A stretch of 64,000 bases of DNA from Gemmatimonadota bacterium (GTDB taxonomy: Bacteria > Gemmatimonadota > Gemmatimonadetes > Longimicrobiales > Gaopeijiaceae), in NCBI GenBank assembly GCA_022826565.1, contig JAJDUP010000026.1, positions 306,742 through 370,741 of the forward strand, given 5' to 3'. Position 1 is the stretch's first letter. Each line of letters starts with the position of its first letter. Under the pieces are notes generated by a model that was given only the letters and a program-made list of their open reading frames with translations, did no database searches and was not told the DNA's origin. A program made the translations under genes and the position numbers. Positions 10,684-23,273 of this stretch are shown here, one piece after another.

Positions 10684-11946
10684 ATGAGTCTACACGGGAA
10701 GAGGCGTCGCGTCGCCGTTACCGGGATGGGGATGATCACGCCCATCGGGCTCGACCTGGATTCGAGCTGGTCGGCGCTGCTGGGCGGTACCCCGGGGGGT
10801 GGGACCATCACCCACTTCGATCCGGAAGGCTTCACCACCCGGATCGCGTGCGAGGTGAAGGGCTTCGATCCCCTGAGCCACATGGGCCGGAAGGAAGCCA
10901 GGCGCTACGACCGGTTCGGGCAACTGGCGATTGCGTCCGCCGCCGAAGCGATGGAGTCGGCGGGTCTCTCAGGACCGCCACCTGGTCTGTCCGCGGATCG
11001 ATTCGGCGTGATCATCGGCAGCGGGGTAGGCGGTATTGCCACACTGGAAGCGAATTGCAACACGCTGTTCACCAAGGGGCCACGCCGGGTCAGCCCGTTC
11101 TTCATCCCGATGTTCATCCCGGACATCGCGTCCGGGATCGTTTCGATCCGATATGGACTGCGTGGACCCAACTACGCCACCGTTTCGGCGTGCGCCTCAA
11201 GTGCTCATGCAATCGGCGACGCCATGAGGTTCATCGAGCGCGGGGACGCCGACATCATGCTGGCAGGCGGGACGGAGGCCGCGATCACGCCGATTTCAGT
11301 GGCCGGTTTCGCCTCGATGAAGGCCATGTCCACGCGCAACGACGATCCCGCGGGTGCCAGCCGTCCTTTCGACGCGACTCGCGACGGCTTTGTGATCGGA
11401 GAGGGGGCGGGTTGCTTCGTCCTCGAAGAGATGGAGTGCGCCCGGGCGAGGGGTGCCGAGATCCTGGCCGAGGTGGCCGGTTTCGGCGCTTCCGGAGACG
11501 CCTACCACATTACGGCACAGCCCCCGGAGGCGGAGGGGGCCCGCTACGCGATGCGCGTGGCGCTCGACGATGCGGGCGTGGCGCCGGAAGATGTCGACTA
11601 CATCAATGCCCACGGCACCTCCACCCCACAGAACGACAGGACCGAGACCTTCGCCGTCAAGGCCCTGCTGGGTGCGCACGCCTACGACATCGTCGTGGGG
11701 TCTACCAAGTCCATGACCGGACACCTCCTCGGCGCAGCCGGAGGCGTGGAGGCCGTGATCTGTGCGATGGCCTGCCGGACGGGCCGCATACCGCCGACCA
11801 TCAATTTCGCCCACCGGGACGACGAGTGTGACCTGGAGTACGCCCACGGCGGCATGATCGAGCGGCCGGTCGACGTGGCGCTCAGCAATTCGTTCGGTTT
11901 CGGCGGCCACAATGCCACTCTCGTGATCCGCAAGTACGAGGAGTAG
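10684..11946 (+). CDS. fabF: beta-ketoacyl-ACP synthase II
   Basis: RVAVTGMGMITPIG...VSACASSAHAIGDAM...NAHGTSTPQND. Confidence 0.95.
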   Translation: MSLHGKRRRVAVTGMGMITPIGLDLDSSWSALLGGTPGGGTITHFDPEGFTTRIACEVKGFDPLSHMGRKEARRYDRFGQLAIASAAEAMESAGLSGPPPGLSADRFGVIIGSGVGGIATLEANCNTLFTKGPRRVSPFFIPMFIPDIASGIVSIRYGLRGPNYATVSACASSAHAIGDAMRFIERGDADIMLAGGTEAAITPISVAGFASMKAMSTRNDDPAGASRPFDATRDGFVIGEGAGCFVLEEMECARARGAEILAEVAGFGASGDAYHITAQPPEAEGARYAMRVALDDAGVAPEDVDYINAHGTSTPQNDRTETFAVKALLGAHAYDIVVGSTKSMTGHLLGAAGGVEAVICAMACRTGRIPPTINFAHRDDECDLEYAHGGMIERPVDVALSNSFGFGGHNATLVIRKYEE

Positions 11947-11952
11947 GTGGCC

Positions 11953-12441
11953 ATGCCCGGGATCCGGGTGGGGACAGGGTACGACTCCCACCGCTTCGAT
12001 CCCGGCAGGCCCTTGCTGTTGGCCGGGGTGCACTTCCCGGGCAGCCCCGGCCTGAAGGGATTCTCGGACGGCGATGCGGTCGCGCATGCGGTGATCGACG
12101 CCCTGCTTGGAGCGGCGTGCCTGGGCGACATCGGCACGCACTTTCCCCCGGGTGACGAGAGGTGGCGGGGCGCCGACTCGATGAGGTTGCTGTCGCGCGC
12201 GGCGGCAATGCTGCGCGATGCGGGATGGCGAATCGGCAATGTGGACGTCACGGTGATCTGCGAAGAGCCGCGCATCGGCCCCCGTGCCGCCGAGATGCGG
12301 GCCGGGCTGGCGGGGCGCATGGGAGTGCAAGCCGGAGCGGTATCGGTGAAGGGTAAGAGCAACGAAGGACTGGGCTGGATCGGCCGGGGCGAGGGGATCG
12401 CCGTGCAGGCCGCGGCGACGGTGGCGCGCGCCGCGCGTTGA
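11953..12441 (+). CDS. ispF: 2-C-methyl-D-erythritol 2,4-cyclodiphosphate synthase
   Basis: RVGTGYDSHRFDPGRPLLLAGV...GFSDGDAVAHAVIDALLGAACLGDIGTHFP. Confidence 0.94.
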   Translation: MPGIRVGTGYDSHRFDPGRPLLLAGVHFPGSPGLKGFSDGDAVAHAVIDALLGAACLGDIGTHFPPGDERWRGADSMRLLSRAAAMLRDAGWRIGNVDVTVICEEPRIGPRAAEMRAGLAGRMGVQAGAVSVKGKSNEGLGWIGRGEGIAVQAAATVARAAR

Positions 12442-12459
12442 CGGAAGCGCAGGACGATC

Positions 12460-13074
12460 GTGGAAGAAGCCCTCGACCTGTTGACCGGGCTGCCCCCCGC
12501 CCTCATCTACGTTGTCCTGGCGGCCGGTGCGGTGGTCGAGAACATTCTCCCGGTCGTTCCCGCCGATACCTTCATCCTGGCCGGCGGCTTCATTGCGGGT
12601 CTGGGCACGGTGCGGCCGGTTCCGGTCTTCCTTGTCGTCTGGACCTTCAACGTCGGGGCCGCCGTGGGCGTCTACGCGCTGGGACGCCGGTATGGCCGTG
12701 CGTTCTTTCGCTCGGGTGCGGGACGGCGACTGATGTCCGCCCGGCGGATGCAGAGGATGGAGGCTTTCTACCGGCGCTGGGGGATCGCTGCCATCTTCCT
12801 CGCCCGCTTTCTGCCGGGCTTTCGCGCGCTGGTGCCGGTCTTTGCGGGGGTGGCGGACCTCGGGGCGCTTCGCGTCGTCGCGCCTCTCCTGGCGGCTTCC
12901 GCCATCTGGTACGGCGGGCTGGTCAGACTGGGCTACCTGGCGGGCGAGAACATCGAAGCGGTGGTGGAGACCATCGCGCGGACGAACCAGTGGCTGCTGG
13001 GCGCCTCTCTGGCCGTCGCCATCCTGCTGGCGGCGGTCTGGTGGCGCCGAAGGGAGCGGAACGGTGTCCCGTGA
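12460..13074 (+). CDS. DedA family membrane protein
   Basis: Hydrophobic; RWGIAAIFLARFLPGFRALVPVFAG motif; GTG start. Confidence 0.85.
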   Translation: MEEALDLLTGLPPALIYVVLAAGAVVENILPVVPADTFILAGGFIAGLGTVRPVPVFLVVWTFNVGAAVGVYALGRRYGRAFFRSGAGRRLMSARRMQRMEAFYRRWGIAAIFLARFLPGFRALVPVFAGVADLGALRVVAPLLAASAIWYGGLVRLGYLAGENIEAVVETIARTNQWLLGASLAVAILLAAVWWRRRERNGVP

Positions 13075-13990
13075 ATCGACGGAGCGGGCACTGGAACGCC
13101 GCTTTCACATCGAGCCCTTTCTCGACTTCCTGGCTCTGGAGCGAGGCCTCAGGCCGCGCAGTTGCAGCGCCTACCGGGGTGACCTGGTGCGGTTCGTGTC
13201 CTACCTCGCGGAGGATGGTGCCGCCCGCGGCCCGGCCGGGGTAGACCACGTGGTCCTTCGCGACTACGTAGCTCATCTGCATCGGGAGGGCATGGCCCCC
13301 GGGTCCATCCGGAGGGCACAGTCCGCTCTGCGTGCCTATTTCGGGTTCCTGGACGGCGAAGGCATAGTGACCGGGAATCCGGCCGACCGGATGGAGCGTC
13401 CCGCCGCCGCGAAGAAGCTGCCCGAGTTCCTCAGTCAGGACGAAGCGGCGCGCCTGGTCGAGGCCGTCGATCCGGATTCTCCCGTCTATTGGCGGGACCG
13501 GGCCGCGCTGGAACTCCTCTACGCCACCGGCGTGCGGGTCAGCGAGCTGACCGGAATGGGCCTCGCCGACCTGGACCTCGAACACGCCACCTGCCTGGTC
13601 TTCGGCAAGGGCGGCAAGGAGCGCCTGGTGCCGGTCGGATCCACCGCCGTGGAGGTGGTGGAGCGTTATCTGCGGTCGGTCCGTCCGGCGCTGGATCGCG
13701 GCAGGGGGAAGGGGATCCTTCTGCTCAACCAGCGCGGGACGCCGCTCAGCCGCATGTCCGTGTGGACCGTTGTGTCGCGGGCTGCCGAGCGGGCCGGGAT
13801 CGGACGCCGGATCTCGCCCCACACGCTGCGCCACAGCTGCGCCACCCACCTCCTGGAGGGCGGCGCGGATCTCATCGTCGTCCAGGAGTTGCTCGGACAC
13901 GCGGATATCTCGACGACGCAGATATACACGCACCTCGACCGCGAATACCTGAGGCGGACCCACCGGCGCTACCACCCAAGGAGCCGCTGA
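13064..13990 (+). CDS. xerD: tyrosine recombinase XerD/XerC
   Basis: GTG at 13064; LELLYATGVRVSELTGM, SPHTLRHSCATHLLEGGADLIVVQELLGHADISTTQIYTHLD catalytic box (R..HxxR..H..Y). XerC versus XerD not resolved. Confidence 0.88.
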   Translation: MSRESTERALERRFHIEPFLDFLALERGLRPRSCSAYRGDLVRFVSYLAEDGAARGPAGVDHVVLRDYVAHLHREGMAPGSIRRAQSALRAYFGFLDGEGIVTGNPADRMERPAAAKKLPEFLSQDEAARLVEAVDPDSPVYWRDRAALELLYATGVRVSELTGMGLADLDLEHATCLVFGKGGKERLVPVGSTAVEVVERYLRSVRPALDRGRGKGILLLNQRGTPLSRMSVWTVVSRAAERAGIGRRISPHTLRHSCATHLLEGGADLIVVQELLGHADISTTQIYTHLDREYLRRTHRRYHPRSR

Positions 13991-14041
13991 GGAAGCTCGT
14001 GCGGCTCCCCGGACACGCCCGGAGCGTCCCGGCCCGCAACG

Positions 14042-15640
14042 CTACCGGGTCGGTGGCGCTTCCGCCCTGGCCTCCTCAACCAGAACAAACAGCTCGGCCG
14101 GCGTATTCGCGGTGCGAGCGAGGCGTATGGCTTCGGCCAGGGCCTCGTCTCGTTCGGCTTGCACCATCAGCCGCAGGGCAGGGGCGTCCGCCCGGTACAG
14201 GTAGTGCAGCTGCGCCTGTCGATCGAGGTAGGCTCTCGCCACGGGGTCCCCGACGATGTCGGCGTCCATGCCCGCCTCGATGAGCCCGGCGGCCAGTTCA
14301 TCGAAGGTGGATGAAGGCAGCCGTTCGACCTTCCCCTCGGCCAACGCCTTCTTGGCCAGGTCGAAGGCGAATTCCTGAATCTGCGCTCCATAGGGGACCT
14401 GGGACTCGTTCGCGTTTCGCAGGAGCCGCATTTCCTCTTCCTTCAGCTGCGAGGCCACCTCGAGGTCGGGGAAGACACCTCCCGCCGTGGGCAGCTCGCG
14501 GCCGGCCGCGGTCACCACCGGGGCGGCGGCGAACTCGTCGTCGGGCTTGAGCGAGCCGTCGCGGTGCCGGGCGCGGTTCAGCGAACGGCCGAGCGGCGTG
14601 TACCACGATCCCGTCGTGATGCTGATCTGTCGGCCCGCCGGGAGAGGGAAGTGGGTCTGCACGGCGCCCTTGCCGAAGGTGCGGGTGCCGAGCACCACGG
14701 CGCGGTCATTGTCCTGAAGCGCCCCGGAGATGATTTCGGCGGCCGATGCCGTGAACCCGTCCACCAGGATGATGATCGGCGTCTCGGGCAGCCGCGCCCG
14801 GCTCTGTGCCTTCCACTGCTGATTCGAGACGACACCGGTCGGCCCCCTCGAGTCCACACTCGCCAGCTTCTCTCCCGGGGCCAGCAGCATGTCGACCACG
14901 CGCAGCGACTCCTCGAGGTAGCCTCCCGGGTTTCCGCGCAGGTCCAGGATCAGGGCGCGCGCATCGCCGTATTCCATCAGTGCTGCATCGAGTTCTTCGG
15001 CCACGCCGCGTGCGATCCGGTCGATCCTGAAGTGGGCGATGCCATCTTCCAGCCAGGTCGCGGCGACGGCTTCAACATGTACGTTGTCGCGAACGATTGA
15101 GAACGGGATCGACTCGGTGAAGCCGTCGCGTGCCACCCGGATCCGGACCGTGGACCCGGGTTCGCCGCGGATGGAGTCCCGGGCCTGATCCAGCGTCCAG
15201 TCGCGCGAATCATGGCCCTCGACCCACACGATCTGGTCGCCGACCAGCACTCCGGCTCCCTCCGCGGGAGTGTCCCTGAAGACCGCAGTAATGGTCACCC
15301 GGGCATCGAGAAGTGTGATCTGTACACCAATCCCCGCGTAGTTCCCGGTGTTGGTCTCCTGGAAGCGGCCGTACTCGTCCGGCGTGAAGATCGTGGCGTA
15401 CGGATCGTCCAGTTGCTCGAGCAGCCCTTCGAGGGCGCGATCCCACAGCGCGGAATCGGCGAGCGCCGAGGTGTGGTAGCGGGCGATGGTGGACAGCGCC
15501 TGCAGGAAGACCTGGGCCCCGTCGGAGTCCAGATCGAGGTTGTCGCCGCGGGCCGGCGGACGGGCATTCTGACCGGCGAGGGGCGCGGTCCACAGGACCA
15601 GAAACGCCGCAAGCGCGGCCAGGGAAGAGTATCTTCGCAT
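14042..15640 (-). CDS. S41 family C-terminal processing peptidase (PDZ)
   Basis: NYAGIGVQI...GDARALILDLRGNPGGYLEESLRV...VDGFTASAAEIISGALQDNDRAVVLGTRTFGKGAVQT. Confidence 0.92.
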   Translation of the reverse strand: MRRYSSLAALAAFLVLWTAPLAGQNARPPARGDNLDLDSDGAQVFLQALSTIARYHTSALADSALWDRALEGLLEQLDDPYATIFTPDEYGRFQETNTGNYAGIGVQITLLDARVTITAVFRDTPAEGAGVLVGDQIVWVEGHDSRDWTLDQARDSIRGEPGSTVRIRVARDGFTESIPFSIVRDNVHVEAVAATWLEDGIAHFRIDRIARGVAEELDAALMEYGDARALILDLRGNPGGYLEESLRVVDMLLAPGEKLASVDSRGPTGVVSNQQWKAQSRARLPETPIIILVDGFTASAAEIISGALQDNDRAVVLGTRTFGKGAVQTHFPLPAGRQISITTGSWYTPLGRSLNRARHRDGSLKPDDEFAAAPVVTAAGRELPTAGGVFPDLEVASQLKEEEMRLLRNANESQVPYGAQIQEFAFDLAKKALAEGKVERLPSSTFDELAAGLIEAGMDADIVGDPVARAYLDRQAQLHYLYRADAPALRLMVQAERDEALAEAIRLARTANTPAELFVLVEEARAEAPPTR

Positions 15641-15750
15641 GGAATCGTGTTCTTTCAGTGTTGCAGAATCCCCATAGATTATGGCGCGGAGTCCGGTCCG
15701 GGGGCCACCCCCGGGGTCGCTTCGACCCTGTCACGAAGACGGAGAACCAC

Positions 15751-17568
15751 ATGGGCAACAGCCAGTCCCTTCGTGTCGCGCTGTGTCAGGTCAAGCCGAG
15801 AAAGGGCGCGGTACAGGCCAATGCGGCCCTCGTTCGCGAGGCGCTCCCGGCCGGCGCGGACGTCGCCGTCTTCCCTGAAACGGTCCTGTCGGGGTACTTC
15901 GTCGAAGGAGCGGCACACGAGGTCGCGCTCTCCCGCGGCCGGCTTGTCCAACTGCTGGGGAGTCCCCCGGAGGGCCGCCGCTGCGATGTCGCGATCGGGT
16001 TCTACGAGCGGGGACGCAGGGGCGTCTACAACAGCCTCGCCTACCTTGCTCCGGCCGGAAGCCGGTACGAGATCGTACACGTCCACCGCAAGGTATTTCT
16101 CCCGACCTACGGCCTCTTCGAGGAGGGCCGGTTCATCGAGCCCGGCAGGGAGGTCCGCGCCTTCGACACCCGATTCGGACGGATGGGCATGCTGATCTGC
16201 GAGGATCTGTGGCACTCCATGACGGCGTCGGTGCTCGCCCTCGACGGCGCCGAACTGATCCTGAGCGGCTGTGCGTCGCCGGCGCGAGGGTTCAGCCGGG
16301 CGACGCCGCGTCCCGCCAACCTGGACGAGTGGGACCGGATCGCGGCGCGGGCGGCCAAGGAGCACGGCGTGTTCGTGATGGTCTCGCAGCTCGCGGGCTC
16401 GGAGGGCGGGAAGCTGTTCCCGGGAGGATCGTCGGCCTGGGCCGCGGATGGAACGCTCCTTGAGCGCGCGCCGCTCTTTGCGGAAGCGTGCATCATCATC
16501 CCCGTCGATTTCGACGAGATCCTTCGCGTGCGGACCGAGTCGCCCTTCCTCGCGGACCTCAGTACCGCGCTCCCCCGGCTGCGCAGATCGCTGGACCGCG
16601 CCTGGATGGGTGACCGGTCCCCCGCCACGGCCGGCAGGAACAGGCTGACAATGGGCAGGCACGACCCCCAGGCCGGCGACGGCGTCCCCCCGGATCCTGC
16701 GCCTGTCCGGGTGCGCAAGGGCCCGGCCAACCGCCCCGATGCCTCCGACCGGGAAATGCTGGCGATCGACACCGAGCTCGTCGAAGCGGCTCTGATCGAG
16801 TTCATTCGCGAAGAGGTCACCCGCCAGCGCGGATTCAAACGGGTCGTGATCGGGGTGTCGGGGGGCGTGGATTCGGCCGTGTCACTCTTCCTCGCGTGCC
16901 GGGCACTGGGCCCCGGCAACGTGTTCGGATTCCGGCTCCCCTACGCGACATCGAGCCCGGACAGCCTCGAGCACGCCCGCCTGGCGATCACGGCCTGCGG
17001 GGCAGAGGAGCGCACGGTGTCGATCACCGAGGCGGTGGACGGGTATGTCGAAGCGCATGAGCCGGATGTCAGCGCGCTGCGCCGGGGCAATCTGGCGGCG
17101 AGGCTGCGTTCGGTCGTGCTCTTCGACCAGTCCGCCAAGCTGGAGGCGCTGCCCCTCGGAACCGGCAACAAGAGCGAGCGGTTGCTGGGGTACTACACCT
17201 GGCACGCGGACGATTCTCCGCCGATCAACCCGCTGGGGGACCTCTTCAAGACGCAGGTCTGGCAGCTGGCCCGGCACCTGGGGGTGCCCACCGAAATCGT
17301 CGACAAGCCGGCCAGCGCCGACCTGATCAGGGGCGTACACGACGAAGACGAGCTTGGGATATCGTATCACCGGGCCGATCCGATCCTCCACTGGCTGCTC
17401 AAGGGACACGATGTCGATTCGCTCGAGCGCCTGGGGTTCGACCGGGAAGAAGCCGGGATCGTGTGGCACCGCCTGTCCTCGACGCACTGGAAGCGTCAGC
17501 TGCCCACAGTGGCGCTGCTGTCGGACAGCGCGATCGGTGCGTCGTACCTGAGGCCGGTGGACTACTAG
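15751..17568 (+). CDS. nadE: NAD+ synthase with N-terminal nitrilase-type amidotransferase domain
   Basis: Start taken at ATG 15751 within ORF 15658. N-terminal CN-hydrolase (LICEDLWHS), C-terminal GVSGGVDSAVSLFLACRALG and GTGNKSERLLGYYTWHADD. Confidence 0.9.
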   Translation: MGNSQSLRVALCQVKPRKGAVQANAALVREALPAGADVAVFPETVLSGYFVEGAAHEVALSRGRLVQLLGSPPEGRRCDVAIGFYERGRRGVYNSLAYLAPAGSRYEIVHVHRKVFLPTYGLFEEGRFIEPGREVRAFDTRFGRMGMLICEDLWHSMTASVLALDGAELILSGCASPARGFSRATPRPANLDEWDRIAARAAKEHGVFVMVSQLAGSEGGKLFPGGSSAWAADGTLLERAPLFAEACIIIPVDFDEILRVRTESPFLADLSTALPRLRRSLDRAWMGDRSPATAGRNRLTMGRHDPQAGDGVPPDPAPVRVRKGPANRPDASDREMLAIDTELVEAALIEFIREEVTRQRGFKRVVIGVSGGVDSAVSLFLACRALGPGNVFGFRLPYATSSPDSLEHARLAITACGAEERTVSITEAVDGYVEAHEPDVSALRRGNLAARLRSVVLFDQSAKLEALPLGTGNKSERLLGYYTWHADDSPPINPLGDLFKTQVWQLARHLGVPTEIVDKPASADLIRGVHDEDELGISYHRADPILHWLLKGHDVDSLERLGFDREEAGIVWHRLSSTHWKRQLPTVALLSDSAIGASYLRPVDY

Positions 17569-18677
17569 CTGGCGCCGGGCCCCTCTCGGGGCTCACGCGA
17601 GTCCTGCAGCTCGGCGCTCCAGCGGCCGGACGGCTCCTCCGCCGATTCGACCTCGTCCCCTCCCGATACGGGGAGCGCGCAAGGTGGAGGACCGGGCGTC
17701 AACTCGCTGTCGATGATGCTCGCAAGCTCCTCTTCCCGCCGCCAGTGAGCCTCCAGCTCCGCGACCTCCATCGACAGGAGCAGCTGCTCGTGGTGCTCGT
17801 GGACCGCGATCTCGAGCGCCACCTGTCCGGTATCGCTGAGCTCGCCGAGGGCCGTGCCGGTTCCGAGCATCTTCGCGGGGAGCCGTTCGGTCCCGCCCGC
17901 GTAATCGATGAGCTTGACCGCGCTTTCGACCCTCTGCTCGGAGGAGCCGGCGAAGTGATGGTAGGCCAGAACCTTGCGCAGCACGCGGTCGCCTTCGTGC
18001 CCGCCCAGCCGCTGGCCGGCGTCGTCGCGGCCGGTGCAGGAGCCGCAGGTGACGATCACACCCGGCGGCCCCTCGTCCGCGGTGATCAGCAGGCGCTCGC
18101 GTTCCTTGTACCTGACCCTCCCGATCCGGCGGCCGCAGCGCACGCAGCGGCCCTCGCCGCGCCACACCGTGCCCCCGAACCGCCACCAGCGCGCCCCGCG
18201 GGTCACCACCCTCGGGGTGTGCCTCCAGATCAGCCACGCGCCGACGAAGCTGATGCCCCCCGTGGCGGCCGACCCGGCGATCAGCCCCGCAGCCCCGGCC
18301 GCGGCCGCCGCGGTGAGCTTGCGGTACTGCTCCCGCCTCTCCCGGAATTCCCGTCCGTACCGCCACCAGGCCTCCTCCCTCAACCCCGCCCGTCCCACGC
18401 GAACGACCTCCAGGGGCCCGGCGCGCAGCAGCGCCACGTTGTCGGTGCTCGACAGCAGGCGTGCCCTGTCCACGACGACCTTCTCGAGCTCCTCCAGCGC
18501 CTCCCAGCGCGATTCCATCGGCAGCAGCGACCACCGCTTGCACGACCGGCACACCTGCCACAGCCGCCCCTTGAGCGGGTCGTAGGCCACCCTTCGTCCT
18601 CTGCCGAGGTGCTCCAGCGTGTCGTTCGGTCTGAAGTCGGTGCCGCAGACCAGGCAGGTGCGGTACATGTCGGTCAT
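17565..18677 (-). CDS. uncharacterised zinc-ribbon-like protein with central hydrophobic segment
   Basis: CxxC pairs at LVCG, RSCK, VRCG, GSCT; hydrophobic KLTAAAAAGAAGLIAGSAATGGISFVGAWLIW. Confidence 0.6.
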   Translation of the reverse strand: MTDMYRTCLVCGTDFRPNDTLEHLGRGRRVAYDPLKGRLWQVCRSCKRWSLLPMESRWEALEELEKVVVDRARLLSSTDNVALLRAGPLEVVRVGRAGLREEAWWRYGREFRERREQYRKLTAAAAAGAAGLIAGSAATGGISFVGAWLIWRHTPRVVTRGARWWRFGGTVWRGEGRCVRCGRRIGRVRYKERERLLITADEGPPGVIVTCGSCTGRDDAGQRLGGHEGDRVLRKVLAYHHFAGSSEQRVESAVKLIDYAGGTERLPAKMLGTGTALGELSDTGQVALEIAVHEHHEQLLLSMEVAELEAHWRREEELASIIDSELTPGPPPCALPVSGGDEVESAEEPSGRWSAELQDSREPREGPGAS

Positions 18678-18761
18678 GATGAGCTATTATACCTACCCGC
18701 CGCGTGAGCGCGCCCGTTTCAGCGGGCCGGCCGGCGGTCCCCCGCGCCGTGGAGTGCAGTC

Positions 18762-19340
18762 ATGCTGGCGGTCCTGGACAACTACGACTCCTTCACCTGG
18801 AATCTGGTCCAGATCCTGGGCGACCTGGGCCAGGATCCCCGCGTGTACCGCAACGACGCGGTCACGATCGACGACCTGCGGCGGGGAGGCGTCACGCGCC
18901 TCGTGGTTTCCCCGGGCCCCAGGACGCCGTCCGAAGCCGGGATCAGCATTGCCGCGATCCGGGAACTCGGACCGGAGATGCCCACGCTCGGGGTCTGCCT
19001 GGGGCATCAGGCGATCGGCGAGGCATTCGGTGGCAGGACGGTCCGGGCGACATGCATGGTGCATGGCAAGACATCGCTGATCGAGCACCGGGGCGACCCC
19101 CTGTTTGCGGGAATACCGTCCCCCATGCGCGTCACGCGGTACCATTCGCTGGTGACGGACCGGATGCTCCCCGCGGAGCTCGATCCAATCGCCTGGAGCG
19201 TGGATCCCGCCGACCGGGGCGAGATCCAGGCGCTGCGTCATCGCCTGCATCCCGTGTGGGGCGTCCAGTTTCACCCCGAATCGCTGTTCACCGAGGGCGG
19301 TCGCCGGCTGCTCGAGAATTTCCTGCGATTCCCGGTCTGA
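18762..19340 (+). CDS. anthranilate synthase component II-type glutamine amidotransferase
   Basis: MLAVLDNYDSFTWNLVQIL...LGVCLGHQAIGEAFGG...GVQFHPES catalytic Cys and His motifs. Confidence 0.9.
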   Translation: MLAVLDNYDSFTWNLVQILGDLGQDPRVYRNDAVTIDDLRRGGVTRLVVSPGPRTPSEAGISIAAIRELGPEMPTLGVCLGHQAIGEAFGGRTVRATCMVHGKTSLIEHRGDPLFAGIPSPMRVTRYHSLVTDRMLPAELDPIAWSVDPADRGEIQALRHRLHPVWGVQFHPESLFTEGGRRLLENFLRFPV

Positions 19341-19488
19341 AACGGGGTCCGCACCGTGGCCGGCAAGGCCGCTGGACGCCGGTCCGAGGCGCGCGGTTCG
19401 GCTTGCCCGCGGCCTCCGATTCGGATAGCTTAAGGTCCGTGAATCTCACGGTCTTTCTTGTTTTTTGCGCCCGTCCCGGGGTGCCGTT

Positions 19489-21899
<2,411 letters not shown>

Positions 21900-21903
21900 C
21901 GCT

Positions 21904-22710
21904 GTGCCCTTTCTGGATGGATTCACCCTTGTCTCTGGTCCCTGTGTGCTGGAGGACCACGCGCTCAACCTCGAGGTGGGTGCGGGGGTCCGCGAAGCCG
22001 CGCGCGAGGCCGGGATTCCCGCGGTCTTCAAGGCGTCCTTCGACAAGGCGAACCGCTCCCTGCTCCACTCCCATCGAGGCCCGGGTCTGCGACACGGTCT
22101 CGATCTTCTCGCCGCCGTCCGCGAGGGCACCGGCCTGCCCGTCCTGACGGACATTCACGAACCCGGCCAGGCCGGCCCGGCGGCCGAAGTGGCGGACGTG
22201 TTGCAGATCCCCGCGTTCCTGTGCCGGCAGACCTCACTGCTGCTGGCGGCGGGCGGGGCGGCCAGCGCGGTGAACATCAAGAAGGGACAGTGGATGTCAC
22301 CCGCGGCGATGGCCGGGGCGGTCGAGAAGGTGCGGGCCGGCGGCGCCGCGACGGTGACCGTGACCGAGCGCGGGACCGCCTTCGGGTACGGCGACCTCGT
22401 CGTGGACATGCGGAACTTCGCCGCCATACGGGCTGCGGCCGGCGCTCCCGTCATCTTCGACGGAACCCACTCGGTTCAGCGCCCCGGCGCCGCACCCGAC
22501 GGATCGACTGCGGGCACACCGGAGCACACCCGCGCACTGGTCCGTGCCGCCGTGGCCGCCGGCTGCGACGGTCTCTTCCTCGAGGTCCACCCCGATCCGA
22601 CCTCGGCGCCCTCGGACGGCTCGAACATGCTGCCGCTCGCGGAACTCCCGCCGCTGCTCGGCGAGGTTGTGGCGCTCCGCGAGGCACTCTTTGCCGGAGC
22701 GGCGGTATGA
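21904..22710 (+). CDS. kdsA: 3-deoxy-8-phosphooctulonate synthase
   Basis: LVSGPCVLED...FKASFDKANR...VLTDIHEPGQA...IPAFLCRQTSLL. Confidence 0.95.
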   Translation: MPFLDGFTLVSGPCVLEDHALNLEVGAGVREAAREAGIPAVFKASFDKANRSLLHSHRGPGLRHGLDLLAAVREGTGLPVLTDIHEPGQAGPAAEVADVLQIPAFLCRQTSLLLAAGGAASAVNIKKGQWMSPAAMAGAVEKVRAGGAATVTVTERGTAFGYGDLVVDMRNFAAIRAAAGAPVIFDGTHSVQRPGAAPDGSTAGTPEHTRALVRAAVAAGCDGLFLEVHPDPTSAPSDGSNMLPLAELPPLLGEVVALREALFAGAAV

Positions 22711-23273
22711 AGCCCCTGCCGATGGAGATCCCGGAGGCAACGGCCCGGCGGATTCGACTGGTCGTATTGGACGTCGACGGGGTCATGACGGATGGCGGCG
22801 TCTACACGGGCGCGACCCCGGAAGGGGTTCCAATCGAACTCAAGCGGTTCGATGTTCAGGACGGACTGGGAGTCAGGATGATGGCAAAAGCGGGTCTGCA
22901 CGTCGCGATCGTATCGGGGCGGGTGTCGGAAGCCACGACGATTCGCGCGGCCGAGCTGGGGATCACCGATGTCTTTCAGGACGGCGGCGCCCGCAAGTTG
23001 CCCATAATCGAGAGGCTGCTCGCCGAGAAGGGCGTGCGGTGGGACGAGGTCGCGCTCCTGGGAGACGACCTGGCCGACCTGGCCCCGCTGAGGCGGGTCG
23101 GGCTCCCCGCCACCGTCGCGAACGCCACCCGCGAGGTGCGGCACGCCGCCGAGTGGCAGAGCATCAGCGAGGGGGGAAGGGGAGCGGTCAGGGAGTTCGC
23201 GGAAGCGCTCCTCGGGGCCCGCAGGGAATGGACGAGGCTGGTCGATGAGTACTGTCGCGAGCGCGGCGGTTGA
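22707..23273 (+). CDS. kdsC: 3-deoxy-manno-octulosonate-8-phosphatase (HAD)
   Basis: RLVVLDVDGVMTDGGVYTG...; ATG 22707 overlaps kdsA stop. Confidence 0.92.
   Translation: MKPLPMEIPEATARRIRLVVLDVDGVMTDGGVYTGATPEGVPIELKRFDVQDGLGVRMMAKAGLHVAIVSGRVSEATTIRAAELGITDVFQDGGARKLPIIERLLAEKGVRWDEVALLGDDLADLAPLRRVGLPATVANATREVRHAAEWQSISEGGRGAVREFAEALLGARREWTRLVDEYCRERGG

Noticed and set aside
13064-13990. XerD-like gene as an integrase of a mobile element
   Set aside because: Sits in a core-gene context after ispF/dedA with housekeeping XerC/D-type sequence; more likely the host recombinase.
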